Shown here piece after piece: positions 17,227 to 24,532 of a stretch of DNA of 64,000 nucleotides (its first letter is position 1; each line of letters starts with the position of its first letter). The stretch comes from CAZIGK01 sp964538615 (lineage in GTDB: Bacteria; Pseudomonadota; Alphaproteobacteria; Rickettsiales; RI-342). The DNA is taken from contig CAZIGK010000003.1 of assembly GCA_964538615.1 (NCBI GenBank), positions 88,147 to 152,146 of the forward strand. The letters are read 5' to 3'. The translations under genes were made by a program, and so were the position numbers. The notes beneath the pieces are model-generated. The model was given only the letters and a program-made list of their open reading frames with translations, made no database searches and was not told the DNA's origin.

Positions 17227-18915
17227 TTACGCAACATTGCGCTGGAGCAGGGCATCGGCGGCGGCGCGGGCGGCATCGGTGATGGCATCACCTGCCAGCA
17301 TACGCGCCAGTTCTTCCCGGCGGGCGGCGGCATCCAGCAGGGTGATGCGGGTGTGGGTGCTATCATCCTGCTGGTCTTTACTCACTTTCACGTGCTGGTT
17401 GGCAAAGGCGGCGACCTGCGGTTGGTGGGTGACCACAAACACCTGCCGGGCAGAGCCTTTTTCTGCGTCCGCCAGCAGTGCTAAGCGGCTGCCAATGGCG
17501 GTGGCAACGGCTCCCCCAACACCGGTATCCACTTCATCGAAAACCAGACAAGGGACGGTTTTGACCTCGGACAAGGCCACTTTCAAGGCCAGCATAAAGC
17601 GGGATAATTCCCCCCCCGAAGCGATTTTTCCCAACGGGCCGGGTGGCGAGCCGGGATTGGCCGCAATGAGGAACTGGATGGCCTGCATGCCTTCTCCGCT
17701 CCATTGCGGTTCCGGCAGAGGGGTTTGTTCCACTACGAAGCGGGCTTTTTCCATTTTTAAGGGAGCCAGCTCCTGTTGCATGCGCTGTTGCAGGTGGGTT
17801 GCGGCTTCGGTGCGTAATGCGGCTAATTGCTCCGCCTGCGTTACATAGGCTGCGCGGGTGGCGTTCAGGCGTGCCTGACGTTCCGCTGCGAAGCGATCCT
17901 GTGCATCCAGCTCCTGCAATTGCTGTTGGTATTGTGCGAGGCGGCTGGCCAGTTCATCCGGGGTACATTGGTGCTTGCGAGCGGCTTCCCGCAGGGCGAA
18001 CAGCCTTTCCTCCACACGGTTTTGTTCCTCGGCATCAAACTCTGTTTCGCGTACGGCTTCCTGCAGGGCGAGGCGCGCCTGTTCCAGCTCGTGGCTGGCT
18101 TTTTCCAGAGCAGTGGTGACCTGCGGTAACGAGGGAACGGCCTCGGCATCCACTCGCCACAGGCTGCGTTCAATGGCGGTGACCGCCATTTGTGCTCCGT
18201 CGGATTCTTCCAGTCGTGCCAGTGCTTCTATCAGGCTGCCGGCCAGTTTTTCAAACTGCATCAATTGGCGGCGACGTTCTGCCAATTGTTCTTCCTCCCC
18301 TGCCGTCGGAGCGAGCGCATTCAGTTCTGCAACCACATGCCGCAGGTATTCTTCTTCCTGTTTGAGTTTTGCCAAGGTTTCTGCGGCGGTTTTGACGTCT
18401 TTTTCGGCTTGTCGCCAGTCTTTGTAGGCGGCTTGCAGGCTGGCGGCCTGCGGGAGCAGACGGCCAAAGGCATCCAGCCAGAGGCGGTGGGTGGCGGCGT
18501 CCATCAGGCCGCGCTGATCATGCTGGCCGTGCATTTCCAGTAGGGTTTCCCCCACTTGTTTCAGAGCCGAAACGCTGACCGGAATATCGTTAATGAACGC
18601 ACGGCTTTTGCCTTCTTTGGTGAGGACACGGCGCAGGCGCAGTTCGTCTTCTTCATGTTCCAGCGCCAGTTCTGCAAGCGTTGCATGTACCGCAGGCAAG
18701 CCGGCAATATCAAAGACAGCGGTAACGCTGCCTTGTTCAGCGCCATTGCGCACCAGACGGGCTTCCGCACGGCTGCCCAGTACGGCTCCCAGTGCATCCA
18801 GCAGGATGGATTTACCGGAGCCGGTTTCCCCTGTTAGGGCGCAGAAACCGGGCTGAAAGCTGATATCCAGCGACTCAATGAGGACAATATTGCGAACGGA
18901 GAGATGTTGCAGCAT
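17227..18915 (-). CDS. recN: RecN, SMC-like DNA repair ATPase
   Basis: RecN acts in recombinational repair of double-strand breaks. From the ATG at 18913-18915 the product is 562 residues. The Walker A GETGSGKS is at 29-36, followed by two long coiled-coil arms rich in Glu, Gln, Ala and Arg, the ABC signature region GGELSRFMLAL and Walker B LVFDEVDTGVGG near the C-terminus. The frame is open further upstream but only adds an uncharacteristic basic leader. The gene follows bamD and a small membrane-protein gene; lpxC-bamD-recN is the usual alphaproteobacterial order. Confidence 0.96.
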   Translation of the reverse strand: MLQHLSVRNIVLIESLDISFQPGFCALTGETGSGKSILLDALGAVLGSRAEARLVRNGAEQGSVTAVFDIAGLPAVHATLAELALEHEEDELRLRRVLTKEGKSRAFINDIPVSVSALKQVGETLLEMHGQHDQRGLMDAATHRLWLDAFGRLLPQAASLQAAYKDWRQAEKDVKTAAETLAKLKQEEEYLRHVVAELNALAPTAGEEEQLAERRRQLMQFEKLAGSLIEALARLEESDGAQMAVTAIERSLWRVDAEAVPSLPQVTTALEKASHELEQARLALQEAVRETEFDAEEQNRVEERLFALREAARKHQCTPDELASRLAQYQQQLQELDAQDRFAAERQARLNATRAAYVTQAEQLAALRTEAATHLQQRMQQELAPLKMEKARFVVEQTPLPEPQWSGEGMQAIQFLIAANPGSPPGPLGKIASGGELSRFMLALKVALSEVKTVPCLVFDEVDTGVGGAVATAIGSRLALLADAEKGSARQVFVVTHQPQVAAFANQHVKVSKDQQDDSTHTRITLLDAAARREELARMLAGDAITDAARAAADALLQRNVA

Positions 18916-18949
18916 GCAGGTTACCTCGTCACCAGTCCGGCGTGACCCG

Positions 18950-19120
18950 TTATTTTTTGACGAACGGCAGGGGGAGAGTCCAGCCGATGAAAATACCCAG
19001 CATGGCAAGCGGGATGGCGCCATTGATGGCTACGCCTGCCCCGCTGATACCAAATTGTTTGCCATAGATGAAGCCCAGTGCGGCGAGCAACATGACAATC
19101 CATAATCGAGAGATGCGCAT
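18950..19120 (-). CDS. Small membrane protein, 56 residues, unrecognised
   Basis: An ATG at 19118-19120, preceded by AAGG, opens a 56-codon frame ending at TAA 18950-18952. The product has a basic start (MRISRLW), a hydrophobic stretch of about 17 residues (WIVMLLAALGFIYG), a short polar turn rich in Gly and a second hydrophobic stretch (IPLAMLGIFIGW), ending in FVKK. This predicts a two-span inner-membrane protein with both ends in the cytoplasm. It fills the space between bamD (23 nt) and recN (34 nt) on the same strand, so it should be cotranscribed. I know no function for it. Confidence 0.6.
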   Translation of the reverse strand: MRISRLWIVMLLAALGFIYGKQFGISGAGVAINGAIPLAMLGIFIGWTLPLPFVKK

Positions 19121-19143
19121 AGGATACCTTGGGGTTTTTGAGG

Positions 19144-20019
19144 TTAGATCAGGTCTTTCAGTTCTTTTCCGGCACGAATGAGCAGATTTTCCCGCTGGTC
19201 GGGGCGTTTTAGTTCGCTTTTTTCAACCATCAGGCGGTAGCTATCGGAGTACCATTCGCTCTCCGGGTAGTTATAGCCCAGCACGGCGGCGGTACGTTCC
19301 GCATCATCTTGCAGGCCGAGAGAGAGATAGCATTCCGTCAGGCGGTGCAGGGCTTCCTGCACGTGGCTGGTGGTTTCGTAATAATCAATCACGTAGCGGT
19401 AGCGGTTGATGGCGGCCAGATATTGATCCCGCTTCTGGTAGAAGCGGCCAATTTCCATTTCCTTTCCCGCCAGATGGTCGCGCACCAGATCGAACTTCAG
19501 GCGGGCATCACGGGCGTAATCTGTCTCTGGAAAGCGGGAGGTCACTTCATTGAGGGCTTGCATGGCTTCTTCCGTGATATGCTGGTCACGGGCGACATCC
19601 GCGATTTGTTCGTAGTAGCAAAGGGCGATGAGGTAATAGGCGTAGGGGGTATTGCGATCCGCCGGATAGAGTTTGACAAATTGTTGCAGAGCCGGAATCG
19701 CGTCGTCATATTCGCGTCGGTAATAATAGCCGTAGGCGGCCATGATTTTGGCGCGTTTTGCCCATTCAGAGAAGGGGTATTCCCGCTCGACTTCCTCGAA
19801 GGTTTCAATGGCGTCCTTAACATCCTTCGATTGCATTTGACGGACACCCTGACGGTAGAGGTCTTCAACGGGAAGTACCTGTTTGGGTTCTGCAAACTCA
19901 TCCTCGTCCTTATCGCCGCAGGCGGTCATGGCCAGAAGCATGAACAGCGCCAGCATTTTCGGGCGGTAGCGCGTCAGAGGAGAGAACGGGTGCCGGAAGG
20001 AGACGTCATTGGTGACCAT
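19144..20019 (-). CDS. bamD: BamD, outer-membrane protein assembly lipoprotein
   Basis: BamD is the essential lipoprotein of the BAM complex that inserts beta-barrel proteins. The 291-residue product has a signal with a lipobox-like LLAMTAC (acylated Cys34), then an acidic DKDEDE stretch and five TPR-like repeats. These include LYRQGVRQMQSKDVKDAIET, PFSEWAKRAKIMAAYGYY, PADRNTPYAYYLIALCYYEQI and a C-terminal RLTECYLSLGLQDDA segment. The chosen start gives a basic n-region (RYRPK); a shorter start at residue 22 would lack it. The gene lies between lpxC and recN as in many alphaproteobacteria. Confidence 0.94.
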   Translation of the reverse strand: MVTNDVSFRHPFSPLTRYRPKMLALFMLLAMTACGDKDEDEFAEPKQVLPVEDLYRQGVRQMQSKDVKDAIETFEEVEREYPFSEWAKRAKIMAAYGYYYRREYDDAIPALQQFVKLYPADRNTPYAYYLIALCYYEQIADVARDQHITEEAMQALNEVTSRFPETDYARDARLKFDLVRDHLAGKEMEIGRFYQKRDQYLAAINRYRYVIDYYETTSHVQEALHRLTECYLSLGLQDDAERTAAVLGYNYPESEWYSDSYRLMVEKSELKRPDQRENLLIRAGKELKDLI

Positions 20020-20123
20020 GGGTCGGGTATGCCTTTAACCATCTGCATGAAATGTGTCACGCAGTCTAGTCAATGCGGGCGGCTTGGCAAGCGCAATAGT
20101 GATGCGATGGCCTATGCATTTTC

Positions 20124-21035
20124 TTATGCGAAGGCGTTGATCTCGCTCTCGGCCATGGCTGCCATGCCTTCCAGCGAGCGGGTGGCTTCTGTGAATGCGC
20201 CATCCTGCTCCAGCAGGCATTTCACCAGATGGGCGTTGACCGTGTGGCCGGGACGTTCCGCCACCAGTTTGCCGAGGATGGGGCGCCCTGCCAGCGCCAG
20301 ATCGCCAACGCAATCCAGCATTTTATGGCGGACAAACTCATCCTGATAGCGCAGGCCATCCTGATTCAGGATGGTTTCTTTGCCGACGACTATGGCATTT
20401 TTCAGGGAGCCGCCCAGAGCCAGACCTTGTGATTGCAGATATTCCACCTCATGCACAAAGCCAAAGGTGCGGGCGCGACCCAGGGCGTCCTTGAAATGCA
20501 TGGCGCCAAAATCCACCACGGCATGTTGGCGTGCCACCACGGTATCGTCAAAAGCAATGGTGACATCCATCATCAGGCCATCATGCGGCAGCAGGGTGGC
20601 GCGGCTGTGCCCCAGTTCCACGGAGACGGGTTTCATGACGCGCAGGTAACGGCGCAGCGCGGATTGTTCCTGCAGGCCGGCGCATTCCAGCAAAAAGACA
20701 AACGGTTCGGAGCTGCCGTCCATGATTGGGACTTCCGGTGCGTCCAGCTCGATGATGACATTATCCACGCCCAGACCGGACAGGGCGGCCATCAGATGTT
20801 CTACGGTAGCGATGCTGACGCCATCTTTGGTTAGGGTGGTACCGAGGCGTGTATCTGTCACATAGCGTACATGTGCCGGAACTTCTGGCTGGCCGGGGAG
20901 ATCTACGCGGCGGAAACGAATGCCGCTATCCACCTCGGCGGGGAGAAGGCGCATCACAACCTCTTTGCCGCTATGCAGACCGGTACCTGCACACCGAACC
21001 GGATGACGTACACTGCGTTGATGCGCTTTTAACAT
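20124..21035 (-). CDS. lpxC: LpxC, UDP-3-O-acyl-GlcNAc deacetylase
   Basis: LpxC is a zinc enzyme that performs the committed step of lipid A synthesis. From ATG 21033-21035 the product is 303 residues, starting MLKAHQRSVRHPVRCAGTGL. The zinc-ligand regions are visible: VEHLMAAL for the first His, and HKMLDCVGDLALAG for the second His and Asp. GHTVNAHL carries the catalytic His near the C-terminus. The frame extends 22 codons upstream but the true N-terminus is the conserved one. Its presence shows that the organism makes lipopolysaccharide. ftsZ, often upstream in this order, is not here; an AGCS symporter is. Confidence 0.95.
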   Translation of the reverse strand: MLKAHQRSVRHPVRCAGTGLHSGKEVVMRLLPAEVDSGIRFRRVDLPGQPEVPAHVRYVTDTRLGTTLTKDGVSIATVEHLMAALSGLGVDNVIIELDAPEVPIMDGSSEPFVFLLECAGLQEQSALRRYLRVMKPVSVELGHSRATLLPHDGLMMDVTIAFDDTVVARQHAVVDFGAMHFKDALGRARTFGFVHEVEYLQSQGLALGGSLKNAIVVGKETILNQDGLRYQDEFVRHKMLDCVGDLALAGRPILGKLVAERPGHTVNAHLVKCLLEQDGAFTEATRSLEGMAAMAESEINAFA

Positions 21036-21128
21036 AAGCTGTCTTTCTGTTGTGCGTAACGATACAGGATGTACGCTAAAACAGCCGAACCGATGGCGCA
21101 AACAACAGTATGTGACGAATTTTTACAG

Positions 21129-22727
21129 CTACGGCTGGAACTCTCCGGCTTTCAAGCGGTGGACATAGCTGTCCACCATGGCAAACAGTTCCTTGCGCAG
21201 TAAAAATAACCCTAGCAGGTTAGGGATAGCCATAGACAGGATGAGCAGATCGGAAAAATCGACCACCAGTTTAAAGTCATCCCCCGGCAGGGCTGCACCA
21301 AAAAAGGTGCAGGCGCAGAAGAAAAGATAAAAGACAATTTCACGCTTGCGGCCATGGCCGAACAGATACTCCCAGGCTTTCAGGCCATAGTAGCTCCAGG
21401 TGATCATGGTGGAGTAGGCAAAGAGGAAGATGCACACGGATAAAATATACGGGAACCAGTCAAACACGGTGCCGAATGCCTGTGCGGTGAGCAATGCGCC
21501 ATCTGCACTGCCGCTTTTCCAGACGCCGGTGACGGTGATGAGGACGCCGGTCATGCAGCAGATGACAATCGTATCCAGAAACGGCTCTAGCAGCGCGATG
21601 GTACCTTCACGCACGGGTTCCCGCGTTTTAGCGGCGGCGTGGACAATGGGAGCGGAACCCATGCCAGCCTCGCAGGAGAAGGCGGCACGGCGCAGCCCCA
21701 TGGTCAGTGCCCCCATCAGGCCGCCACCCATGGATTCTGGGGTGAATGCCTGATGGAACATGAAAGCAAAGGCTTCCGGTACCGCAGGAGCATTGGCAAT
21801 GAGCACTGCCACGCCACCCAGTAAATACACGACCGCCATGAGAGGGACGATGGCCTCCGCCACATGGGCGATGCGCCGGATGCCGCCGATGAGCACCACG
21901 GCCACAGAACCGGCAATCAGGGCGGCGACGAGTAGTTTCCAGCCACTATCCGGTGAAAAGCCAATGCTGTTGGTGATCATCGCGGAGGCCTGATTAGACT
22001 GGAACATATTGCCTCCGCCAATCGCGCCTCCGATACAGAAAAAGGCAAACAGGCAGGCCAGAAACTTGCCGAGACGGGGCAGGTTACGTCTGGCCAGACC
22101 TTTGCTTAAATAATGGAATGCACCACCGGAAATGGAGCCATTGGCATCTACTTCGCGGTAGGAAAGGGACATGGAGACTTCTGCCAGTTTGACGGACATG
22201 CCAAGGAAACCCGCCAGCATCATCCACGGGACGGCACCGGGGCCGCCAAAGGAAATGGCCACGGCTACCCCGGCAATATTGCCTAAGCCCACCGTGCCGG
22301 AGACTGCCGCGAACAAGGCCTGTCGCTGGGTGACTTCTCCCGGTGCGTCTGGCTGGGCGTAATGCCCACGGGCAATAGCCAAAGCATGACGAAACAGGCG
22401 CAGATTGATGAAGCGTAGCCGGAAGGTGAAATAAAACCCGCCAAAAATCATCCAAAAAACAACAATGGGGAAGGGGGCATCTTCCGGCAGGTAGGATTGC
22501 AGACCCAGTGAACGGGGGATGGAAAGAATATCCCAGAATAGGAAGGTGCTTAAATGATCAATCAATGCAATAAAGTGACTGCGCAGCGAGGTCAGGGCTT
22601 CGTGAGTGGTGGAAGCGGCGGCAAAGGCGGGCGAACTGTCCGACAGGATGCACATGACCAACAAAGTGATCATAGCGGTCTGTGAAGCGCGTTGCCGGAA
22701 CAAGGCAGAAGAAAAATGTGATGGCAT
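21129..22727 (-). CDS. AGCS-family sodium/alanine (or glycine) symporter
   Basis: This is a polytopic inner-membrane carrier of the alanine/glycine:cation symporter family. From ATG 22727 the product is 532 residues. It begins with a cleavable-looking hydrophobic signal (about residues 18-37, ending AFAA), which is unusual for this family. About ten to eleven spans follow, with the family signatures RFINLRLFRHAL, VSGTVGLGNIAGVAVAIS and GLRRAAFSCEAGMGSAPIVHA, and a C-terminal span near LLILSMAIPNLLGLFLL. The exact substrate cannot be told from sequence. It is transcribed away from dedA with a 217-bp divergent intergenic region. Confidence 0.92.
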   Translation of the reverse strand: MPSHFSSALFRQRASQTAMITLLVMCILSDSSPAFAAASTTHEALTSLRSHFIALIDHLSTFLFWDILSIPRSLGLQSYLPEDAPFPIVVFWMIFGGFYFTFRLRFINLRLFRHALAIARGHYAQPDAPGEVTQRQALFAAVSGTVGLGNIAGVAVAISFGGPGAVPWMMLAGFLGMSVKLAEVSMSLSYREVDANGSISGGAFHYLSKGLARRNLPRLGKFLACLFAFFCIGGAIGGGNMFQSNQASAMITNSIGFSPDSGWKLLVAALIAGSVAVVLIGGIRRIAHVAEAIVPLMAVVYLLGGVAVLIANAPAVPEAFAFMFHQAFTPESMGGGLMGALTMGLRRAAFSCEAGMGSAPIVHAAAKTREPVREGTIALLEPFLDTIVICCMTGVLITVTGVWKSGSADGALLTAQAFGTVFDWFPYILSVCIFLFAYSTMITWSYYGLKAWEYLFGHGRKREIVFYLFFCACTFFGAALPGDDFKLVVDFSDLLILSMAIPNLLGLFLLRKELFAMVDSYVHRLKAGEFQP

Positions 22728-22944
22728 GGTCTTTTCCCTGTGGTTACCTGATTGATAACGTCTATGGGGAGATGGGTCAAGGAAAGCGCAAAAAGGTAGC
22801 ATGTGCCGCATGGCAAGACTTGCATTGCGGGGCGAAAAAGGTAGGTTGCCAATTGACGGCTATGTGCTGGGTTCTGGCATAGTGGTGAAGGTTGGCCTGC
22901 GGGTCATATGAAGCAAAGTGAGCAAACGTAGGGTTCGAGAAAAT

Positions 22945-23562
22945 ATGGAGCAGGCATTGGCATGGTTGGTGGAAGTGGTTCACCAGCTTGGGTATATTGG
23001 GGTGTTTCTCATGACGTTGGTGGAGAGTACGTTTGTGCCTTTGCCGTCAGAAGTGACCATGATTCCCGTGGGGTATCTGGTGCAACAGGGAAAGATGTCG
23101 CTTTGGCTGGTGGTGGTGCTGAGCATTGCCGGAACCGTGAGTGGCGCCTGCCTGAACTACTGGCTGGCCTATGCCTATGGGCGCAAGCTTTTTCTGAAAT
23201 ACGGGCACTGGTTTCGGCTGACAGAAGCGAAAATGCAGTGGATGGAAGATTATTTCGCCAAGCACGGGCCATTATCTATCTTTTTTGGTCGTCTGGTGCC
23301 TGGGGTGCGGCATTATATTTCTTTTCCCGCTGGGTTGGCGCAAATGAATTTACGCCGTTTTTGTCTCTATACGGCGATGGGTGGCGGGATATGGATGTTG
23401 ATATTAATAGGGCTTGGATATTTTTTAGGTGAAAATCAGGCGCTCATTAAGGAATATTTAGTGCCTTTGAAGGCAGGAATAGTAGGGTGTCTGTTGATAC
23501 TGGGGCTGGGTTGGTGGTTAAAACACCGATTCAGGCAAAATAAACAGAGTATAAACGGGTAA
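22945..23562 (+). CDS. DedA/SNARE-associated family membrane protein
   Basis: The 205-residue integral membrane protein belongs to the DedA family, members of which recycle or flip lipid carriers such as undecaprenyl phosphate and are linked to envelope integrity. It shows the conserved GVFLMTLVESTFVPLPSE segment with the membrane-embedded Glu, the GTVSGACLNYWLAYAYGRK glycine helix, and GRLVPGVRHYISFPAG with the conserved arginines. Its ATG at 22945 is chosen over an upstream in-frame start because the core begins there and GAGAAA precedes it. It is the last housekeeping gene before the secretion island. Confidence 0.9.
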   Translation: MEQALAWLVEVVHQLGYIGVFLMTLVESTFVPLPSEVTMIPVGYLVQQGKMSLWLVVVLSIAGTVSGACLNYWLAYAYGRKLFLKYGHWFRLTEAKMQWMEDYFAKHGPLSIFFGRLVPGVRHYISFPAGLAQMNLRRFCLYTAMGGGIWMLILIGLGYFLGENQALIKEYLVPLKAGIVGCLLILGLGWWLKHRFRQNKQSING

Positions 23563-23582
23563 ATATGTTATTGAGGTAGGGA

Positions 23583-23611
23583 TTGTCAAAAAACTGACAT
23601 GTTTCTATGCT
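23583..23611 (+). promoter_or_regulatory. Sigma70-like promoter of the virB2-virB2-virB4-virB6 genes
   Basis: TTGTCA at 23583-23588 and TATGCT at 23606-23611 are separated by exactly 17 bp, 46 nt upstream of the first pilin start codon. No other good promoter is seen before virB4. Confidence 0.65.
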
Positions 23612-23656
23612 ACAACAGTAAGTAGGTTTGGTTTAATGTGCAGGAGAGGATTTGAT

Positions 23657-24004
23657 ATGAAACTGCATCTTACGATGAAAAATAACGTGAATGTAGACGG
23701 TTTCCGGATGCTGGCAGGGTTTCTACTCTGTGCGGCAGTGGTGCTGCTGGATATGCCAGCCATGGCGCAGGGTGATTTTGCCGGAGGTATGTGTGCCGCC
23801 GTAAAAATCATGACCGGGCCTGCCGGTAAAGCCGTGGCAACAGCCGGGGTGATTGTGATTGCAGTCGGTGCACTGCTGGGTCGTGTGAGCTGGGGTATGG
23901 CCGTGATGATTGCGGCAGGTATTGCCGGTATCTTCGGTGCGCCGAAGATTGCAGAGCTGATTGCATCTGCTTCCGGTGGCACTAGCGGTAGCTTCTGCGG
24001 CTAA
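23657..24004 (+). CDS. virB2: VirB2-like type IV secretion pilin (first copy)
   Basis: VirB2 forms the pilus of type IV secretion systems. The 115-residue product starts at ATG 23657 behind AGGAGAGG. A signal-like segment (about residues 20-38, ending PAMAQ) precedes a short mature protein with two hydrophobic helices (GVIVIAVGALLGRVSW and AVMIAAGIAGIFGAPKI) separated by a basic turn, the standard VirB2/TrbC layout. CAAVKIMTGPAGKA carries a Cys, and the tail ends SGSFCG with another, so a disulphide is possible. A second homologous pilin follows. Confidence 0.85.
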   Translation: MKLHLTMKNNVNVDGFRMLAGFLLCAAVVLLDMPAMAQGDFAGGMCAAVKIMTGPAGKAVATAGVIVIAVGALLGRVSWGMAVMIAAGIAGIFGAPKIAELIASASGGTSGSFCG

Positions 24005-24089
24005 TGAGGCGTACAGGTTAGTGCATACAGCCGCTTCTGGTGGTGGGGCAGTAGCTTCTGCTAAGGGTGCGGTAACGATTGAGTGCTAT

Positions 24090-24121
24090 AAAGAGGGGGG
24101 GAGCCACTTCCTCCCCTCTTT
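24090..24121 (+). terminator. Strong hairpin between the two pilin genes (attenuator or partial terminator)
   Basis: AAAGAGGGG at 24090-24098 pairs perfectly with CCCCTCTTT at 24113-24121, and the inner GGGAG/CTTCC bases can extend the stem. The following T run is only the stem end, so termination may be partial. The likely effect is to protect or enrich the first pilin message over the distal machinery genes. Confidence 0.55.
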
Positions 24122-24149
24122 ACGCTTACGGACCATGAAGGAACAGATC

Positions 24150-24482
24150 ATGCAGCAGAAGGGCACTGGCAATAAACAGTTCTTAAACAGAGGTTATTCC
24201 TCTCTGTTGTTGGGTGTGGTTGTTGCTGGCATCTGCTTGCTGTTGCCGGAGCCTGCTTTTGCGCAGGGCGCACTGACGCAAGTGTTGTGTGACATTGTGA
24301 ATCTGGCGCAGGGAGATATTGGCAGACCTGCAGCAACGGCGGCAGTGTGCGCCATGGCTGTGATGGCGTTGCTTGGGCGAATTTCCTGGGGTGCGTTGAT
24401 GGTGACGGCTGCCGGGATTGCGATTATCTTTAGTGCCGCACAAATTATGACCGCTATTACATCGCTTGGAAACCCGTGCTAA
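24150..24482 (+). CDS. virB2: VirB2-like type IV secretion pilin (second copy)
   Basis: This is a second pilin-type protein of 110 residues. I choose the ATG at 24150, which has AAGGA 7 nt upstream, over one 15 nt earlier. A signal segment ends PAFAQG. The mature part again has a Cys near the start (VLCDIVN), two hydrophobic helices with the shared LLGRISWGALMVTAAGIAIIF pattern (the first copy has LLGRVSWGMAVMIAAGIAGIF), and a C-terminal Cys. The two copies are diverged paralogues rather than a recent duplication. It ends 50 nt before virB4. Confidence 0.85.
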   Translation: MQQKGTGNKQFLNRGYSSLLLGVVVAGICLLLPEPAFAQGALTQVLCDIVNLAQGDIGRPAATAAVCAMAVMALLGRISWGALMVTAAGIAIIFSAAQIMTAITSLGNPC

Positions 24483-24532
24483 ACGCATGATAGGGTGATG
24501 GAGATGCGACAGCGGCGTGAATGGAGTAGGGC

